From contig NZ_BKZV01000007.1 in the NCBI RefSeq assembly GCF_008974285.1, forward strand, positions 62,001-126,000: a DNA stretch of 64,000 nt, in the 5' to 3' direction. Of the stretch, positions 44,401-53,075 are shown piece after piece. The number at the start of each line of letters is the position of its first letter. The stretch's first letter is position 1. The notes beneath the pieces are model-generated. The model worked only from the letters and a program-made list of their open reading frames with translations. It did no database searches and had not been told where the DNA came from. Made by a program: the position numbers and the translations under genes. This DNA is from Thermogemmatispora aurantia (lineage in GTDB: Bacteria > Chloroflexota > Ktedonobacteria > Ktedonobacterales > Ktedonobacteraceae).

Positions 44401-45934
44401 AGCCAGCTATGCCATTCGCGTTCTCGCCCGCGTCAATGTCACTTTCAGTGACCTCAGCTTCAGCGAGCGGCAGCCGAGTCCAGGAGATTTCTTTCTCAAT
44501 CAAGGGAACCTGACCTTGCAACGCTGTCGCATTGCTCAGATTACCATTCCTCCGGTCAGCGAGAGCGGCGGGTCATCCCTGCCCGGAGGCAGCGCTATCG
44601 ACAATAGCCAGCAAGGCAATCTGACCCTGCTGCAGAGCAGCATAACGCATGTCCAGGTCAGCGGGCCCGAGGCTCACGCCGCGGCTATTCTCAATGATGG
44701 GGGTAAGGTCACTCTGAACGCGAGCCAGATTACGGACAATAGCGTTAAGGATAACGGGACCAGCAGCAACGGTACAGCAGGGGCGGTTATCGTCAGCCTC
44801 AAAGGCAGCCTGACCCTGAACGGCAGCGACGTTTCTGACAATCAGGTCAGCAGCCAGGAAAGCGCCTTCGGCGGCGGCATTTTCACCCTCGATAGCACTG
44901 TTCAGCTCATCAACACGCGCCTGGTTAACAACAGTATCGTCGCAGCCCAGCAGGGGGCAGGCGCAGGTCTACAGGCTGCTGGAAGCAAAGTAACGTTGAA
45001 GAACACCCTGGTCAGCAATAACAAGGTGCAGGCCCATTTCGCTAGCGGTGGGGGTCTCTTCCTGGCGGAAGGGGAGCTGGCCATCATGGAGAGCACGGTG
45101 AGTGGCAACCGTGTCAGTAGTCAGGGTGACCTCGCTACGGGCGGAGGAGTCTTTGCCGAAGGAACGCTGACGATCAGCAACAGTACTGTCAGCCATAACG
45201 TGGTGGCCTCGACCACCTCGGTCAAAGGGGGGGCCATGGGCGGTGGCATCATGGTGACAGGTAGCCTGGTGATGACGGCCAGTACCGTGGCAGACAATCA
45301 GGCCCAGTCCGCTGACAGTGATGCCGAAGGCGGAGGCCTCTTAGCGCTCTCTCTGTCTTCATCGTCGGGCTCCCAGAAGACTACGCTCACGCTGGTCAAT
45401 TCGACGCTTTCGGATAATAGCGCGCAGGGGAAACAGGGAAGCCTTGGTGGCGGCGTGTTCATCAACGAGAGCGATGGCCGACTTGACTTCTGCACTATCT
45501 ATGGCAACCGCGCGGCTGGCGGAGGTGGTCTGGCCATCTTAGCAGGGAGTGGAAAGGGACAGGATTCACAGATTACGCTCCAGGACTCGCTGCTGGCCGC
45601 TAATACTGCGAACGTAGCCCCTGACCTGTTGGGTCAGGTGACGAGCGGAGGCTATAACCTCATTCAGCGCGCCTCTGGGGCCAAATTCCTCGACCCCAGT
45701 GGACGCCACCATCTTGATCTCGTGGGCACTGGCTCGACTCCGCTCGACATTGATCCACTGCTGCGTGCCAACGGGGGACCCACGCAGACACATGCCTTGC
45801 TGGCAGGTAGTCCTGCGATCAACCGTATTCCTGCCGCCGACTGCGATGTCGCGGTCGATCAGCGCGGCCTGCGACGACCACAGCAGGGAGCCTGCGATAT
45901 CGGGGCCTACGAGTATAGCCCCACAGCGCAGTGA
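41411..45934 (+). CDS. Trans-membrane Hanks kinase / TIR-like / nSTAND ATPase / beta-helix fusion
   Basis: A 1507-aa multidomain protein. Residues 10-275: an intact Hanks Ser/Thr kinase with LLGSGSYGAVYL, lysine 40 in VAIKVL, NIVHRDVKPANVLL (Asp about 132), LLSDFGIALP (Asp about 149) and YMAPEQV. Residues about 297-427: a TIR-like alpha/beta segment (WRVILAVGDEQSPASQHLQQ, QLVLVGLTAQ). Residues about 450-890: an nSTAND ATPase with NPYKGLRAFTQQD, FFGRE, Walker A GVGVGKSSLL near 501 and Walker B YLVLVIDQFEELF near 587. One membrane helix (about 899-922). Residues 925-1507: an external right-handed beta-helix of Asn/Ser/Gly-rich rungs (LTLNGSDVSDNQV, GGGIFTLDST) ending in the choice-of-anchor-Q motif DQRGLRRPQQ...CDIGAYEY. 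Start 41411 follows GGAGGAG at seven bases. Confidence 0.93.
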   Translation: MMRQGQRLGNYRLIRLLGSGSYGAVYLAEHLYLKTQVAIKVLTQLLKEKDEQAFLHEARILARLRHRHIVPVHEFAIERGQPYLVMEYLPGGTLLDRHPRGTRLPLATVVSYVYQLAGALQYAHDRNIVHRDVKPANVLLGSEGLLLSDFGIALPLLQKEGAGESAPVGTLPYMAPEQVRGQPSFASDQYALAIMAYELLCGARPFQGGAADLINQHLTKEPPALREHDPALPESVDRVIRRALAKKVEERYPAIILFARALGRAASEALSDSVIERSQTLRPGEEYPVVWPVDSERSWRVILAVGDEQSPASQHLQQALQERGLTVIMAQRYEQADELELRQAMRAAQLVLVGLTAQDQALPVSEQLLQMAHLYQRPVRYLRVGAALPAGSSWPLAEVVPPALLYDGSGARYRQALDEIIQQIEDGQWGRRRQRQAILTLEEEGKARNPYKGLRAFTQQDQGDFFGRERLVQELLARLAALLGQKPAQSSSARLLALIGGVGVGKSSLLMAGLLPRLQAGALPGSENWRYLAVFRPAYRPLEALAEVLAAGGSQQEKEAIHTALVQGDSAALHRLALSLAPDHPYLVLVIDQFEELFTPEVAEAERRRFIDLIATAVSVPHGKLLLLLTLRADCYDRPLAYPSLAQLLQGPTHCPIGPMTLDELRAVIEQPALLPDVQLVFDEDLVADLLLDIRDQPGALPLLEFTLDQLFQQRRGSRLTRRAYEAIGGVRGALARHAEATYASLPSDRHRSLARQLFLRLVLPGREGQAPMRRQARQSELALTDEQETRLMQETCEAFIAARLLTVERRAGEVIVEVSHEALLQEWPQLVDWVRQAGEDLPLQQRVSADVQEWWRRGKPRDRLYRGSLLKEALRWQERASLSLQEAMFLRASRRARTLARVRLALVVLLILGLLIPASWLLYQQVAPLQVTSLQDDGPGSLRQVIAEAKPGQTISVQPGLTGVLSLTHNLDIGKSLTIRGPGAARLTISGQPGLEASYAIRVLARVNVTFSDLSFSERQPSPGDFFLNQGNLTLQRCRIAQITIPPVSESGGSSLPGGSAIDNSQQGNLTLLQSSITHVQVSGPEAHAAAILNDGGKVTLNASQITDNSVKDNGTSSNGTAGAVIVSLKGSLTLNGSDVSDNQVSSQESAFGGGIFTLDSTVQLINTRLVNNSIVAAQQGAGAGLQAAGSKVTLKNTLVSNNKVQAHFASGGGLFLAEGELAIMESTVSGNRVSSQGDLATGGGVFAEGTLTISNSTVSHNVVASTTSVKGGAMGGGIMVTGSLVMTASTVADNQAQSADSDAEGGGLLALSLSSSSGSQKTTLTLVNSTLSDNSAQGKQGSLGGGVFINESDGRLDFCTIYGNRAAGGGGLAILAGSGKGQDSQITLQDSLLAANTANVAPDLLGQVTSGGYNLIQRASGAKFLDPSGRHHLDLVGTGSTPLDIDPLLRANGGPTQTHALLAGSPAINRIPAADCDVAVDQRGLRRPQQGACDIGAYEYSPTAQ

Positions 45935-46245
45935 GAGAGGGCGCATCGCGCCCTCGGCTTCCTGCTCCCTGCCTTACCCGGCCTGGCCCGGCCCGCCTCT
46001 CGGGTCGGGGTGGTCATCGGTTACCATTGTATCTGACCCCTTGCCTTCGCACCTTGCACCTGCTCACTCTTTGCCTCCTCGTTGTTCAACTGCAGGAATC
46101 GCTGCCCTGCTGACCTTGATCATTTAGTTTGAATGTAGTATAGTTGGTAAGTGAGATAGTTTGAATATCAAATTAAAGGCCGGTCGCTTCCGAGTGCTGG
46201 CGCGTAGGGAGCGTTGGCACGGCGGCCAGGCGAAGGAGGGAGGGT
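45935..46245. other. Intergenic region with an AT-rich repeat island before the kinase-like gene
   Basis: 311 bases. A terminator hairpin starts the region. The last 125 bases hold an AT-rich island in which TAGTTTGAAT occurs twice (46125-46134 and 46157-46166), 32 bases or about three helical turns apart, and the second copy runs into the dyad TTTGA-ATA-TCAAA (46160-46172). This fits a regulated promoter for the cytidylate-kinase-like gene, with GAAGGAGGGAGG as a strong ribosome site. Confidence 0.45.
45937..45955 (+). terminator. GC-rich hairpin after the giant kinase gene
   Basis: GAGGGCGC-ATC-GCGCCCTC is a perfect 8-bp stem with a three-base loop, two bases after the kinase stop. No T run follows (GGCTTCC), so it may act as a weak or Rho-assisted terminator or a 3' stabilising hairpin. 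Confidence 0.6.
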
Positions 46246-47022
46246 ATGAGCGGAGAGTCTGGTAGTATCAATCAGATGAGAGCCGTGACCATTTCACGTG
46301 AATATGGCAGCGGTGGGGGGGAGATTGCCAAAAGACTAGCTGAGCGGTTAGGCTGGCATCTGGTGGATCACGAAGTTGTGGTCCAGGTGGCGCGGGAGCT
46401 GGGAGTGAGCGAAGAAGAGGCGGCAGCGCGCGATGAGCACGTTGAGAGCCTGCTCTCAAGAATCCTCACCAGCATGCAGGGCATTGCACCAGCAGTCTAT
46501 CCGGCCATCTATGACGAAAGCACACCGGTAGCCCTCTTTACCAATCCCGAAGAATATCGCGAAGCCGTCAATCGCGTCATCAAGGGAGCCTTTGCCGTTG
46601 GGCACGTCGTTATTGTCGGACGCGGGGCCCAGGTTGTGCTAGGCGATCGGCGAGACGTCCTACATGTGCGCATTGTGGCCTCGCTGGAGAGGCGTATACC
46701 CTACGTGATGCGCCGTGAGGGTCTGGATGAGCACGCGGCGCGCTCGCGTATCCAGAGCAAGGATCATGATCGCGAGCGCTATCTGCAGACTGAGTATCGG
46801 CGGCACCCCGCTGATGCGCATCTCTATGACCTGGTGGTCAATACCGATGTGCTCGATCTGGATAGCGCCGTCGATCTGATTCTACTGGCCCTGGAGCGCA
46901 AAGCGCGCCGTCTGAATGTGCCGGAACGGGAGCTTGGTCCAGGTGCAGGTCTGGCTCCCTACAGTGGACGCCCCGGCGACCTGCGCCCTCCTTATTATGA
47001 GCGAGCCTCGGACAAAGTCTAG
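46246..47022 (+). CDS. Cytidylate-kinase-like P-loop protein
   Basis: A 258-aa P-loop kinase of the cytidylate-kinase-like family (Cytidylate_kin2). The nucleotide site is VTISREYGSGGGEIAKRLAE, where the G-S-G-G-G-x-I-A form replaces a textbook G-K-S/T loop; LGWHLVDHEVVVQVA, VIVGRGAQVVLGDRRDVLHV and the lid-like RYLQTEYRRHPADAHLYDLV follow the family pattern. Members are found in many bacteria and archaea with unproven substrates. AGGAGGGAGG before ATG 46246 is very strong. The gene ends in a terminator-like hairpin before the MFS gene, and a regulated-looking promoter precedes it. Confidence 0.88.
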   Translation: MSGESGSINQMRAVTISREYGSGGGEIAKRLAERLGWHLVDHEVVVQVARELGVSEEEAAARDEHVESLLSRILTSMQGIAPAVYPAIYDESTPVALFTNPEEYREAVNRVIKGAFAVGHVVIVGRGAQVVLGDRRDVLHVRIVASLERRIPYVMRREGLDEHAARSRIQSKDHDRERYLQTEYRRHPADAHLYDLVVNTDVLDLDSAVDLILLALERKARRLNVPERELGPGAGLAPYSGRPGDLRPPYYERASDKV

Positions 47023-47085
47023 AGAGGCTCTGCCAGGCGGCCAGCGAGGACGACGTGAAACGGCACGGGGCGGAGCCAACCCCCA

Positions 47086-47112
47086 GGCACCAGTCAAGAC
47101 CGGGCTGGTGCC
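47086..47112 (+). terminator. Hairpin between kinase-like and MFS genes
   Basis: GGCACCAG and CTGGTGCC form a perfect 8-bp stem around an 11-base loop, about 65 bases after the cytidylate-kinase-like stop. TTCC follows rather than a T run. It probably separates this gene from the MFS transporter, which then needs its own promoter in the AT-richer stretch 47160-47210. Confidence 0.55.
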
Positions 47113-47226
47113 TTCCACAAGAGTTGCTTGTCTGTGGCTGCCCGCGACGCTGGCGGCCTTTTTCTCTGGTCGTTGTATTCATAAAGTGAAATGTATTGTT
47201 TGAAGAGTATGTAGAGCAGGAAGAAG

Positions 47227-49023
47227 GTGAGCGAGAGCGGTATGGCACGGAGTGAGACACTACAGCAACAGGTACAGGTCAGTGGAGAGCGGCCCCAGCT
47301 TGGCCCACATTACAAGTGGATCGCGCTATCGAACACCACGCTGGGCATGTTGATGGCCACCATCAACTCCAGCATCTTGCTCATTGCGCTCCCAGCGATA
47401 TTCACTGGCATCGGCATCAATCCGCTAGCGCCTGGGGAGACCAACTATTTCCTCTGGTTGCTACTAGGCTACATGGTTGTTACGGCCACGCTCCTGGTGA
47501 CCCTTGGACGCATCTCCGACATGTTCGGGCGTGTCCGCATGTACAACCTGGGGTTTGCCATCTTCACCCTGGGGAGCATCCTCCTTTTCTTAACGCCAGG
47601 CAAAGGCAACGCAGCGGCCCTGGAGCTGATCATTTTCCGCCTGATCCAGGGTGTAGGCGGTGGCTTCCTCTTTGCCAATAGCACAGCCATCCTGACCGAT
47701 GCCTTCCCGCCGCATCAGCGAGGCATGGCGATGGGCATCAACCAGATTGCCTCGATCCTTGGCTCCATCATAGGTCTGATCCTGGGCGGTATTCTGGCGA
47801 CCATCAACTGGCGGGTAGTCTTCCTGGTCAGTGTGCCCTTTGGCCTCTTCGGAACCGTCTGGGCCTACTGGATGCTGCGCGAGACAGCAACCATTCGCGG
47901 CCATCAGAAGATTGACTGGCTGGGCAACATTACCTTTGCGCTGGGGCTAACCATCTTGCTGATTGGCATCACCTACGGCCTTGAGCCGTATGGCAACCAG
48001 CCGATGGGCTGGGCCAATCCTCTGGTCATTTTGGCGATTGTGGTCGGGATCATTCTGTTGGTAGCCTTCGTCTTCGTCGAGCTACACGTCAGCGATCCCA
48101 TGTTCCGTCTGGATCTTTTCAAGATCCGCATGTTCACTGCGGGCAATCTGAGCAGCCTGCTAGCCAGCATTGCGCGTGGTGGCCTGCAGTTCATGCTGAT
48201 CATCTGGTTGCAGGGAATCTGGCTGCCACTTCACGGCTACAGCTTTGAGGAGACGCCACTGTGGGCCGGCATCTACATGCTGCCACTCATGATTGGCTTT
48301 ATCGCCTTTGGGCCGTTGAGTGGTTGGCTATCCGACCGCTTTGGGGCGCGTCTCTTCTCGACCTTGGGCATGGTTATCCAGGCGTTGGGCTTCCTCTGCT
48401 TGACTTTCCTGCCGGCCAATTTCGACTACATCTGGTTTGCGCTGATTCTGCTGCTGATGGGGATTGGGCAGGGAATGTTTGCGGCCCCCAATACGACGGC
48501 CATTATGAACAGCGTACCAGCGGACAGACGCGGCGTGGCTTCTGGCATGCGTTCGACCTTCCAGAACTCGGCCACAGTCATGAGCATCGGCATCTTCTTT
48601 AGCGTGGTGACCATTGGTCTGGCTACGGCTCTGCCGCCAGCGCTTTCCTCGGGCCTGACGGCTGCGGGGGTCCCTGCGGCGGTGGCGGATAAGATTGCTC
48701 ATCTGCCGCCTACCTCGGCCCTCTTCGCTGCTTTCCTGGGCTACAACCCGATGGCTACCCTGCTGCCGGCTGCGGTGCTGCAACACATCGCCCCGGCGCA
48801 GCGTGCCCACTTGCTCGGTAAGATGTTCTTCCCCAACCTCATTGCCTCGCCGTTCATGGTCGGCCTGCGGGCGGTCTTCTATCTCTCGCTCGTTCTCTGC
48901 CTGCTGGCTGCGGTGGCCTCGCTGTTGCGTGGCCGGCGTTATATTCATGAAGTTGAGGCCGGTGCGCTGGTCAGCGAAACCCAGCCAGTCGCTCCTTCTG
49001 GCGGACGGGGAACCAACAAGTAG
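47227..49023 (+). CDS. DHA2-type MFS multidrug exporter
   Basis: A 598-aa inner-membrane drug:H+ antiporter with about 14 helices. It opens with a short cytoplasmic stretch, then ALSNTTLGMLMATINSSILL in helix 1. The motif A region reads VTLGRISDMFGRVRMYNLGF (G-x-x-x-D-x-x-G-R-x-x-x), helix 5 has the ALILGGILATINWRVVFLV-like motif C area, and a large loop sits between helices 13 and 14. Homology and length fit the EmrB/QacA group. Start is GTG 47227 after AGGAAG, with ATG 47242 also possible. It likely exports toxic or signalling compounds. It ends before a very strong hairpin. Confidence 0.92.
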   Translation: MSESGMARSETLQQQVQVSGERPQLGPHYKWIALSNTTLGMLMATINSSILLIALPAIFTGIGINPLAPGETNYFLWLLLGYMVVTATLLVTLGRISDMFGRVRMYNLGFAIFTLGSILLFLTPGKGNAAALELIIFRLIQGVGGGFLFANSTAILTDAFPPHQRGMAMGINQIASILGSIIGLILGGILATINWRVVFLVSVPFGLFGTVWAYWMLRETATIRGHQKIDWLGNITFALGLTILLIGITYGLEPYGNQPMGWANPLVILAIVVGIILLVAFVFVELHVSDPMFRLDLFKIRMFTAGNLSSLLASIARGGLQFMLIIWLQGIWLPLHGYSFEETPLWAGIYMLPLMIGFIAFGPLSGWLSDRFGARLFSTLGMVIQALGFLCLTFLPANFDYIWFALILLLMGIGQGMFAAPNTTAIMNSVPADRRGVASGMRSTFQNSATVMSIGIFFSVVTIGLATALPPALSSGLTAAGVPAAVADKIAHLPPTSALFAAFLGYNPMATLLPAAVLQHIAPAQRAHLLGKMFFPNLIASPFMVGLRAVFYLSLVLCLLAAVASLLRGRRYIHEVEAGALVSETQPVAPSGGRGTNK

Positions 49024-49046
49024 GGAGGCCTCGATCAACAGCGGCT

Positions 49047-49087
49047 GCGAGCGCGAGACGATCGGCATCGTCCGCGCTCGCTTTCGT
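49047..49087. terminator. Long imperfect hairpin between convergent MFS and ABC genes
   Basis: GCGAGCGCG pairs with CGCGCTCGC (9 bp), and inside it GACGAT pairs with ATCGTC around a CGGC loop, with a single bulged A. The 35-base structure is followed by TTTCGTTTGG on the plus strand. It sits between the convergent MFS and ABC permease genes, so it may stop both transcripts. Confidence 0.8.
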
Positions 49088-49128
49088 TTGGACGACATCT
49101 GGCGGGCTTATCCACCTGTCACTGGTCA

Positions 49129-52100
49129 CTAGTCCTCGTTCAGGCGCAACGTACGAGCTACGGTCAGGCGCGTCACCAGGTTCACCAGCAAGATCAACGC
49201 CAGTACGCAGATGAGCGCCAAAGCTGCCAGGAGGGCGAGCAGGGCCGGTGGAAAAATGAGCTGAACGGTAGGGACACGCTGTGAAACATAGAGGGCGGTA
49301 CTACCGGCACTGCTACCGGAGCCACCACTCGGAGCGCCAGTAAAGAGCAGCGCTGGCACCACCAGCCAGGCAAGTACGAGGCCGAAGACAGTTCCCAAGA
49401 CGATTGCTATCACATAGATCAGCCCTTGTTCCCAGGCCAGCGTCGCTGCCAGCTGGCGGCTACTGCTTCCCAGAGCGCGGAGCACGGCGAACTGCAGCAG
49501 ACGGCTACGAGCGCTTTGCCACGATGCCAGCAGATTCCCCACGAGAGCCAGCACGAGCGCTGCCGTTACCCCGAGCGTCAACAGGCCGAGGAGATCGAGA
49601 TAGAGCGGCTCGTAGCGAAGCTCTTCTAACAACGTGCGTCGATCATACACTTGTGTCAGCTCTAGATCGCTGTTGGCCAGCAGCAGGCGGAGATGCTGCA
49701 GATCAGAGGCTTTCTCGGAAGTGCGCAGCCAGACATAATTGAGCGGGAGCAAATCGCTGCCAGCCGCCAGGGCTGGCCCCTCAAAGATATCGGCGTAGGT
49801 CTGGTAGTCGACCAGGACGCCGCCGGCGGGAATGCCGTTGGCGACATTGCCCTGGGGGCTGGAGAGCACAGTAGGAATTGCCTGCACCTGCGCAACCACC
49901 AGAAAAGAGGTCTCGATGGGCGGCGAACCCGGCGTCGCCGTTACTGTGAGCACCAGGGTTGAGCCGGTGGAGAGATGCAACGACTCGGCAGCGGCTTCGT
50001 CGATGATGGCCGGTACCAGGTGATGGGCCTCGCCCCAGCTACGGCGTGCCTGCAAGAGCGTGATCAGCGTGGGGAGCGCGGGGTCGGAGCCTTGGCGCGG
50101 CCAGAGCGCAGCCTGGGCAAAAGTGGCGCTATCAACGGCACGCAGGCCAATGGGGAGCTGCAGAGAGCCACCGGCGCTGGCGGTTGTGGCAAAACCAAGA
50201 GAGGAAGCCTCTACCCCGGGCAAGTGCCGATAGGTGGCGGTCAAATCGGCCAGATCATCGAGCCGACCGGGGAAAGCCAGAGGACCGCTGAAGTCGGCCC
50301 CCACCGTGTAGGTTGAGACATCGATGGCTCGCTGTGTCTGCGAGCTGAGAAAAACGAGGCTGAAGATGGCAAAGGCTGTGGCCAGAGCCAGCAAGAGGGT
50401 CATGCGTACCGGCTGACGTGGCGAGCGTGCCAGTTGGGCCACCGCCAGGAGTGGTGCAGCCCCGCGCCGCTTGGCGGCCAACTTGCTGGCCAGGGCCAAC
50501 AACTGTGGTAAAAGACGTAAAAATATCAGAATAGCTGCCAGGAGCAGACAGACCCCACCGAGGAGTGAGAGCGGGGAGAGCAAGAGCAGGCGCAAGCGGG
50601 CATCGAGCACGTTGCTGTTCACAAAATAGAGCGAGAGGCCGTATCCTGCCAGCATCAGCAGTAAAAAGACGATGTCCAGGTGAAAGCGGCGCCAGAGCGG
50701 ACGATGCGTCGAGCGTGCCATTTCGCGGCGCAGACTGACGATATTCGTGCGGAGAGGGCGCCAAAGTGCTGTGAGCAAAGCCCCCAGGGCGGCCAGCGCG
50801 GTCAGCCCGGCGGGCCAGCCGAGAGATGAGAGGAGCGTCGGCCAATCCTCGGCTACCAGGCTCAGCACGCTCGGACCATCTGCAGGCAGAAGATAAACAG
50901 CCAGCAACTGCACCAGCAGCCCGGCGCCGCCGAGGCCCACGAGTAGCGCAAGTATGCTCAATAGCAGACCCTGCCAGGCAAAAAGAGCGAAAACCTGGCT
51001 GCGGCTCAGACCACGGCTGCGCAGCACGGCAATGGCCTCACTCTGGCGGTCGACCAGCAAATCGGCGATCATGCTCACAAAGAAGAGCAGCAGCGCCACG
51101 ATGAGCACCAGCACCGCCGTGGCCGGAATGTTTACCAATCCAATTCGATCCTGATATTCCTGGAGTGTATTGGAAGGAAGGAGAACGGTTGTGCCCGTTA
51201 CAAACGGTTCCTGCGTCAGGGCGTCCGGGCTATCCTCAGCGCTGCGATTGGCCACATCGAGCTGCAGGCTATGCGCGCCGGCAATGATGGCCGGGAGCTG
51301 ATCGATTGTGATCTGGGCTGGCTGCAGCTCATAGAGCCAGCTCAGCACGGGCTGAGTCGTAAGCGTAGCAGGATTCTGCTCATGTTGCAGTTGCTGATAA
51401 AAACTATCGAGCACCGTAAGCAGCGTCGTGGTATCGGCCAGCGCCGTATAGTCGGCCCCCTCGCCATTGAGGCCCACGCCCTGGTGGTCGGCGCTGAGGA
51501 AAGTCTCCTGATGCCAGAAAGGATCTTCGTCCAGGCTGGCCCCGTGGTGCTGGTTCGAGAAGATACCCGTGATGTGAAGCGTCAGCGTGCGGACGCGGCG
51601 CAAGTTGAAAGGGTCCACGCCAGTCGTCAGTCCAGAGAGATTGTAGACCAGCTGGATAGCCACTGTTTCGCCGACGTGGACCTGCCAGCGCTGGGCCTCC
51701 TGCTGACTGAGGGCGATCGCCAGACTGGCCCCTGTGGTTGTCACCTGGCGCCGTGCCTGAGCCGCTGTCAGTGCCGGGGGCAGGTGGCCAGAGACGAGCG
51801 TCAGATGCTGAGCGGCCTGACTGATAGGCTGTGTAACAAGGGCCAGGTCATCGACTGCAGGATTCAGACGCTGGCCGTCGCGCGCGATTACCTTTTGCGA
51901 GGGAACATCGAGCGAGAGATGCAACGGTCCCACAAAGGGACCAAGATATTGATGGACATCCTGGTCAATGGAGCTAGTGATAGGAGTAAGCACAGCGGCA
52001 TTGATCTGCTGTGTAGTTGCCTGCACGATCACCGCTCGATTTTGTGGGCTGGCCAGCAGGACCGCCCGCAGGCCTGCCGTCATAGCCAGCGTCGAGTAGA

Positions 52101-52296
52101 GTGGCCCGGAGGCCGCGAGGATAACTGCGGCCAGTATGCCAAGCCCAGCGACCAGCAACATGCCGCGGCTACTCCGTGCGCGCCACCAGGCCAGGCGGAA
52201 GACAGAAGGGGCGGGGAGGAGCCTGCCGCGTCGGGGTGGTCCTGCTGGCTGAGGCGAAGGTCTCTGTACAGGCGAGCTGCTCTCGGTGGTGGCCAT
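49129..52296 (-). CDS. Large FtsX-like ABC transporter permease
   Basis: A 1055-aa permease of the MacB/FtsX class with two FtsX-type units. A first helix lies near residues 48-68, a long extracytoplasmic domain follows (about 70-395), then helix groups near 395-660, a second external domain (about 670-900) and a final helix set with the VLRALGSSSRQLAATLAW motif that marks FtsX permeases and a matching VLRSRGLSRSQVFALFAW earlier. Such proteins act as mechanotransmission exporters for lipids, peptides or drugs. GGAGG before ATG 52296 sets the start. It is the last gene of a four-gene ABC unit on the minus strand, with a close paralogue at the other end. Confidence 0.9.
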   Translation of the reverse strand: MATTESSSPVQRPSPQPAGPPRRGRLLPAPSVFRLAWWRARSSRGMLLVAGLGILAAVILAASGPLYSTLAMTAGLRAVLLASPQNRAVIVQATTQQINAAVLTPITSSIDQDVHQYLGPFVGPLHLSLDVPSQKVIARDGQRLNPAVDDLALVTQPISQAAQHLTLVSGHLPPALTAAQARRQVTTTGASLAIALSQQEAQRWQVHVGETVAIQLVYNLSGLTTGVDPFNLRRVRTLTLHITGIFSNQHHGASLDEDPFWHQETFLSADHQGVGLNGEGADYTALADTTTLLTVLDSFYQQLQHEQNPATLTTQPVLSWLYELQPAQITIDQLPAIIAGAHSLQLDVANRSAEDSPDALTQEPFVTGTTVLLPSNTLQEYQDRIGLVNIPATAVLVLIVALLLFFVSMIADLLVDRQSEAIAVLRSRGLSRSQVFALFAWQGLLLSILALLVGLGGAGLLVQLLAVYLLPADGPSVLSLVAEDWPTLLSSLGWPAGLTALAALGALLTALWRPLRTNIVSLRREMARSTHRPLWRRFHLDIVFLLLMLAGYGLSLYFVNSNVLDARLRLLLLSPLSLLGGVCLLLAAILIFLRLLPQLLALASKLAAKRRGAAPLLAVAQLARSPRQPVRMTLLLALATAFAIFSLVFLSSQTQRAIDVSTYTVGADFSGPLAFPGRLDDLADLTATYRHLPGVEASSLGFATTASAGGSLQLPIGLRAVDSATFAQAALWPRQGSDPALPTLITLLQARRSWGEAHHLVPAIIDEAAAESLHLSTGSTLVLTVTATPGSPPIETSFLVVAQVQAIPTVLSSPQGNVANGIPAGGVLVDYQTYADIFEGPALAAGSDLLPLNYVWLRTSEKASDLQHLRLLLANSDLELTQVYDRRTLLEELRYEPLYLDLLGLLTLGVTAALVLALVGNLLASWQSARSRLLQFAVLRALGSSSRQLAATLAWEQGLIYVIAIVLGTVFGLVLAWLVVPALLFTGAPSGGSGSSAGSTALYVSQRVPTVQLIFPPALLALLAALALICVLALILLVNLVTRLTVARTLRLNED

Positions 52297-52337
52297 CGAC
52301 TGCTACCTCCTCTCCTATGCTCTGGCTATCACCCCGG

Positions 52338-53075
52338 CTAGCGGAGGGTGCCGTCTGAGATTTCAAGGACGCGGTCGGCCAGGGTCACGGCCTCGGGATC
52401 GTGGGTAGCCATCAGCAGGCCGATGCCGCGTTCATGGGCTAGCTCGCGCAGTAACTGCATCATCGCGCGGGCCGTAGTCGTGTCCAGATTGCCTGTTGGC
52501 TCATCTGCTACAAGCAGGCGTGGCTCATGCACCAAAGCCCGAGCCAGGGCCACCCGCTGCTGTTCTCCGCCGGATAGCTCAAGACCGCGATGGCGCAGCC
52601 GGTGGGCCAATCCCACGCGCTCCAGAGCCGCCTGGGCCCGCTGACGGCGCTCCCTCGGCTCCAGGTGCACCAGTCGCAGCGGCACCTCGACGTTCTCCTG
52701 AGCTGTCAACGATGGGAAGAGATGGGCGTTTTGGAAAACCATTCCAATGGCCTCCCGACGCAAGCGAGCGCGAGCCTGCTCATTCAGGCGGCGCAAGCGC
52801 TGTCCGAGCAGGATCACCTCCCCTTCGGTGGGATCGTCGAGACCGACCAAAATATTGAGCAAGGTAGTTTTGCCTGAGCCGGAGCGTCCGCGCAGGACCA
52901 CAAACTCCCCCGGCTCAATACGCAGTGTCACGCCGCGCAGCGCGTATACGACGCTGTGCCCACTACGAAACTCGCGCCAGACATTGTAGGCTTCCACTAC
53001 CGCTGGCGCCGGCGACTGAAAAGCTCGCTCGCCATATAGAGGGCGCTGATCAAAGCCAAGCTGCTCTTCCATCAC
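52338..53075 (-). CDS. ABC transporter ATP-binding protein (LolD/MacB type)
   Basis: A 245-aa ABC ATPase: Walker [17 protein letters not shown] near residue 60, Q-loop in GMVFQNAHLFPSLTA, signature [18 protein letters not shown], Walker B LLVADEPTGNLD and the H-loop in LLMATHDPEA. The LolD/MacB-like sequence fits a partner of FtsX-type permeases. A 30-residue N-terminal extension precedes the ABC fold. Its ATG overlaps the stop of the upstream ATPase gene in an ATGA join, and the FtsX-like permease begins 41 bases after its stop, so all are co-transcribed and translationally linked. Confidence 0.95.
   Translation of the reverse strand: MMEEQLGFDQRPLYGERAFQSPAPAVVEAYNVWREFRSGHSVVYALRGVTLRIEPGEFVVLRGRSGSGKTTLLNILVGLDDPTEGEVILLGQRLRRLNEQARARLRREAIGMVFQNAHLFPSLTAQENVEVPLRLVHLEPRERRQRAQAALERVGLAHRLRHRGLELSGGEQQRVALARALVHEPRLLVADEPTGNLDTTTARAMMQLLRELAHERGIGLLMATHDPEAVTLADRVLEISDGTLR

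Noticed and set aside
51271-52341. 356-codon plus-strand frame opposite the other ABC permease
   Set aside because: Antisense shadow; polar and arginine/glutamine rich with no ribosome site.
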